This document shows, piece after piece, positions 11,209 through 11,887 of a stretch of DNA of 11,887 bases (position 1 is its first letter; each line of letters starts with the position of its first letter). The notes beneath the pieces were generated by a model. The model was not told the DNA's origin and did not search any database. It saw only the letters and a program-made list of their open reading frames with translations. Source of the stretch: an uncultured Eggerthellaceae bacterium (GTDB lineage Bacteria > Actinomycetota > Coriobacteriia > Coriobacteriales > Eggerthellaceae); the NCBI GenBank assembly GCA_946626265.1, contig CAMOUE010000052.1:1-11887 (forward strand). The letters run 5' to 3'. The position numbers and the translations under genes are program-made.

Positions 11209-11887
11209 CGCGCCTTCTCCTCTCGCAGGTATTTCGCATTCGAGAGCCATACGTGCTCCTTGCCCGCGTCAGCAGGTTTGTTCTGGGCCATCACGCCCAC
11301 GATGGCATGCGGCGCGTAAGGCTCTTCGAGATAGGCGATGTCGTCGGCGGAAAGCTCGAGGTCGACTGCCGCCACGGCGCCGTCCACGTGATGCGGCTTC
11401 GTCGCCCCGACGACCGGCGAAGTCACCTTCGTCAGCAGCCACGCAAGCGCGACCTCGGTCATGGACGCGCCATGCGCATCGGCGACTTCCGCCACGCGCT
11501 CGATGACGCGCGTGTCCGCGTCCGCCGTGGCATCGTACTTGAACTTGGCGTAGGCGTCCTCGACGAGCCTCTTGCTCGTCTCACCCGGGCGGCGCGAGAG
11601 GCGGCCGCTCGCGAGCGCACTGTAAGGCGTGAGCGCGATGCCTTCCTCCGCACAGCACGGCGCGAGTTCTCGCTCGTCTTCGCGGAAAATCAGATTCATG
11701 TGGTTCTGCACGCTCACGAACTGCGGAAACCCCTCGCGTTCGGCGAGTGCGTTCGCTTTCTCGAGCTGCCAGGCGTACACGTTGGCGATGCCGACGTAAC
11801 GCGCTTTGCCGGCGGCGACCGCGGCAGCGAGCCCTTCCATCACGTCGTGAAGCGGCGTGTTGTAATCCCACATGTGATAGATGTAGA
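11205..11887 (-). CDS. Aldo/keto reductase (C-terminal part; continues past the right edge)
   Basis: About 227 residues are visible; the N-terminus lies beyond the window. The frame is open to the edge, where YIYHMWDYNTPLHDVMEGL contains the catalytic-site His of the family. Other aldo/keto reductase signatures are GKARYVGIANVYAWQLEKA, the cofactor-side VQNHMNLIFREDERELAPCC, TPYSALASGRLS, and the C-terminal NADPH-binding stretch PVVGATKPHHVDGAVAAVDLELSADDIAYLEEPY. Such enzymes reduce aldehydes or ketones with NADPH as a TIM barrel. The wording HMWDYNTP resembles the group of bacterial oxidoreductases related to YakC/Gcy-type and Kv-beta-like members. It is the upstream member of a coupled pair with the flavoprotein gene, suggesting a shared redox function. 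The Met at 11873 is internal, not the start. Confidence 0.9.
   Translation of the reverse strand, partial: YIYHMWDYNTPLHDVMEGLAAAVAAGKARYVGIANVYAWQLEKANALAEREGFPQFVSVQNHMNLIFREDERELAPCCAEEGIALTPYSALASGRLSRRPGETSKRLVEDAYAKFKYDATADADTRVIERVAEVADAHGASMTEVALAWLLTKVTSPVVGATKPHHVDGAVAAVDLELSADDIAYLEEPYAPHAIVGVMAQNKPADAGKEHVWLSNAKYLREEKAR

Overview
The window is GC-rich (by eye above 60%) and densely coded. Gene content and style suggest a Coriobacteriia/Eggerthellaceae-type actinobacterium. The pointers are an Arg/Ser-rich CapA-like membrane protein, a His-rich MarR regulator, a class III PPK2, and a Gram-positive-style Y-family polymerase followed by a small YolD-like partner. This assignment is inference from style and gene families, not from a marker gene. 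No rRNA, tRNA, CRISPR array, transposase or phage gene was seen.

Layout, left to right. Plus strand: the tail of an unrecognised protein (1-214); an SLC13/ArsB-type permease (257-1381); a patatin-like acyl hydrolase (1398-2288); a 102-bp structured inverted repeat (2286-2387); a DJ-1/PfpI protein (2443-3039) and a membrane-anchored CapA-like phosphoesterase (3060-4697) that look like one operon; a P-loop NTPase/kinase fused to a DUF523/TudS-type iron-sulfur domain (4737-5798); a translesion polymerase overlapping a YolD-like small protein (5929-7224, 7214-7459); and a PPK2 polyphosphate kinase (7636-8508). Minus strand: a MarR regulator carrying a His/Cys/Gly-rich insert (8583-9221) with three operator-like boxes upstream; a 32-bp tandem repeat array (9361-9456); a QueG-like double [4Fe-4S] protein (9504-10559); and a translationally coupled pair made of an iron-sulfur flavoprotein-like reductase (10675-11208) and an aldo/keto reductase that runs off the right edge.

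There is no single large pathway. The genes are mainly housekeeping and stress related: DNA damage tolerance (polymerase plus YolD), polyphosphate-driven nucleotide phosphorylation, nucleotide desulfuration (inferred), and redox enzymes. The best candidates for something undescribed are the kinase-TudS fusion (possible one-protein thiouridine salvage), the His-rich MarR with its three boxes over its own promoter, the long inverted repeat at 2286-2387, the 32-bp tandem array whose degenerate copy spans a stop codon, and two promoters whose -10 elements sit exactly 6 bp before the ATG, which predicts leaderless mRNAs.
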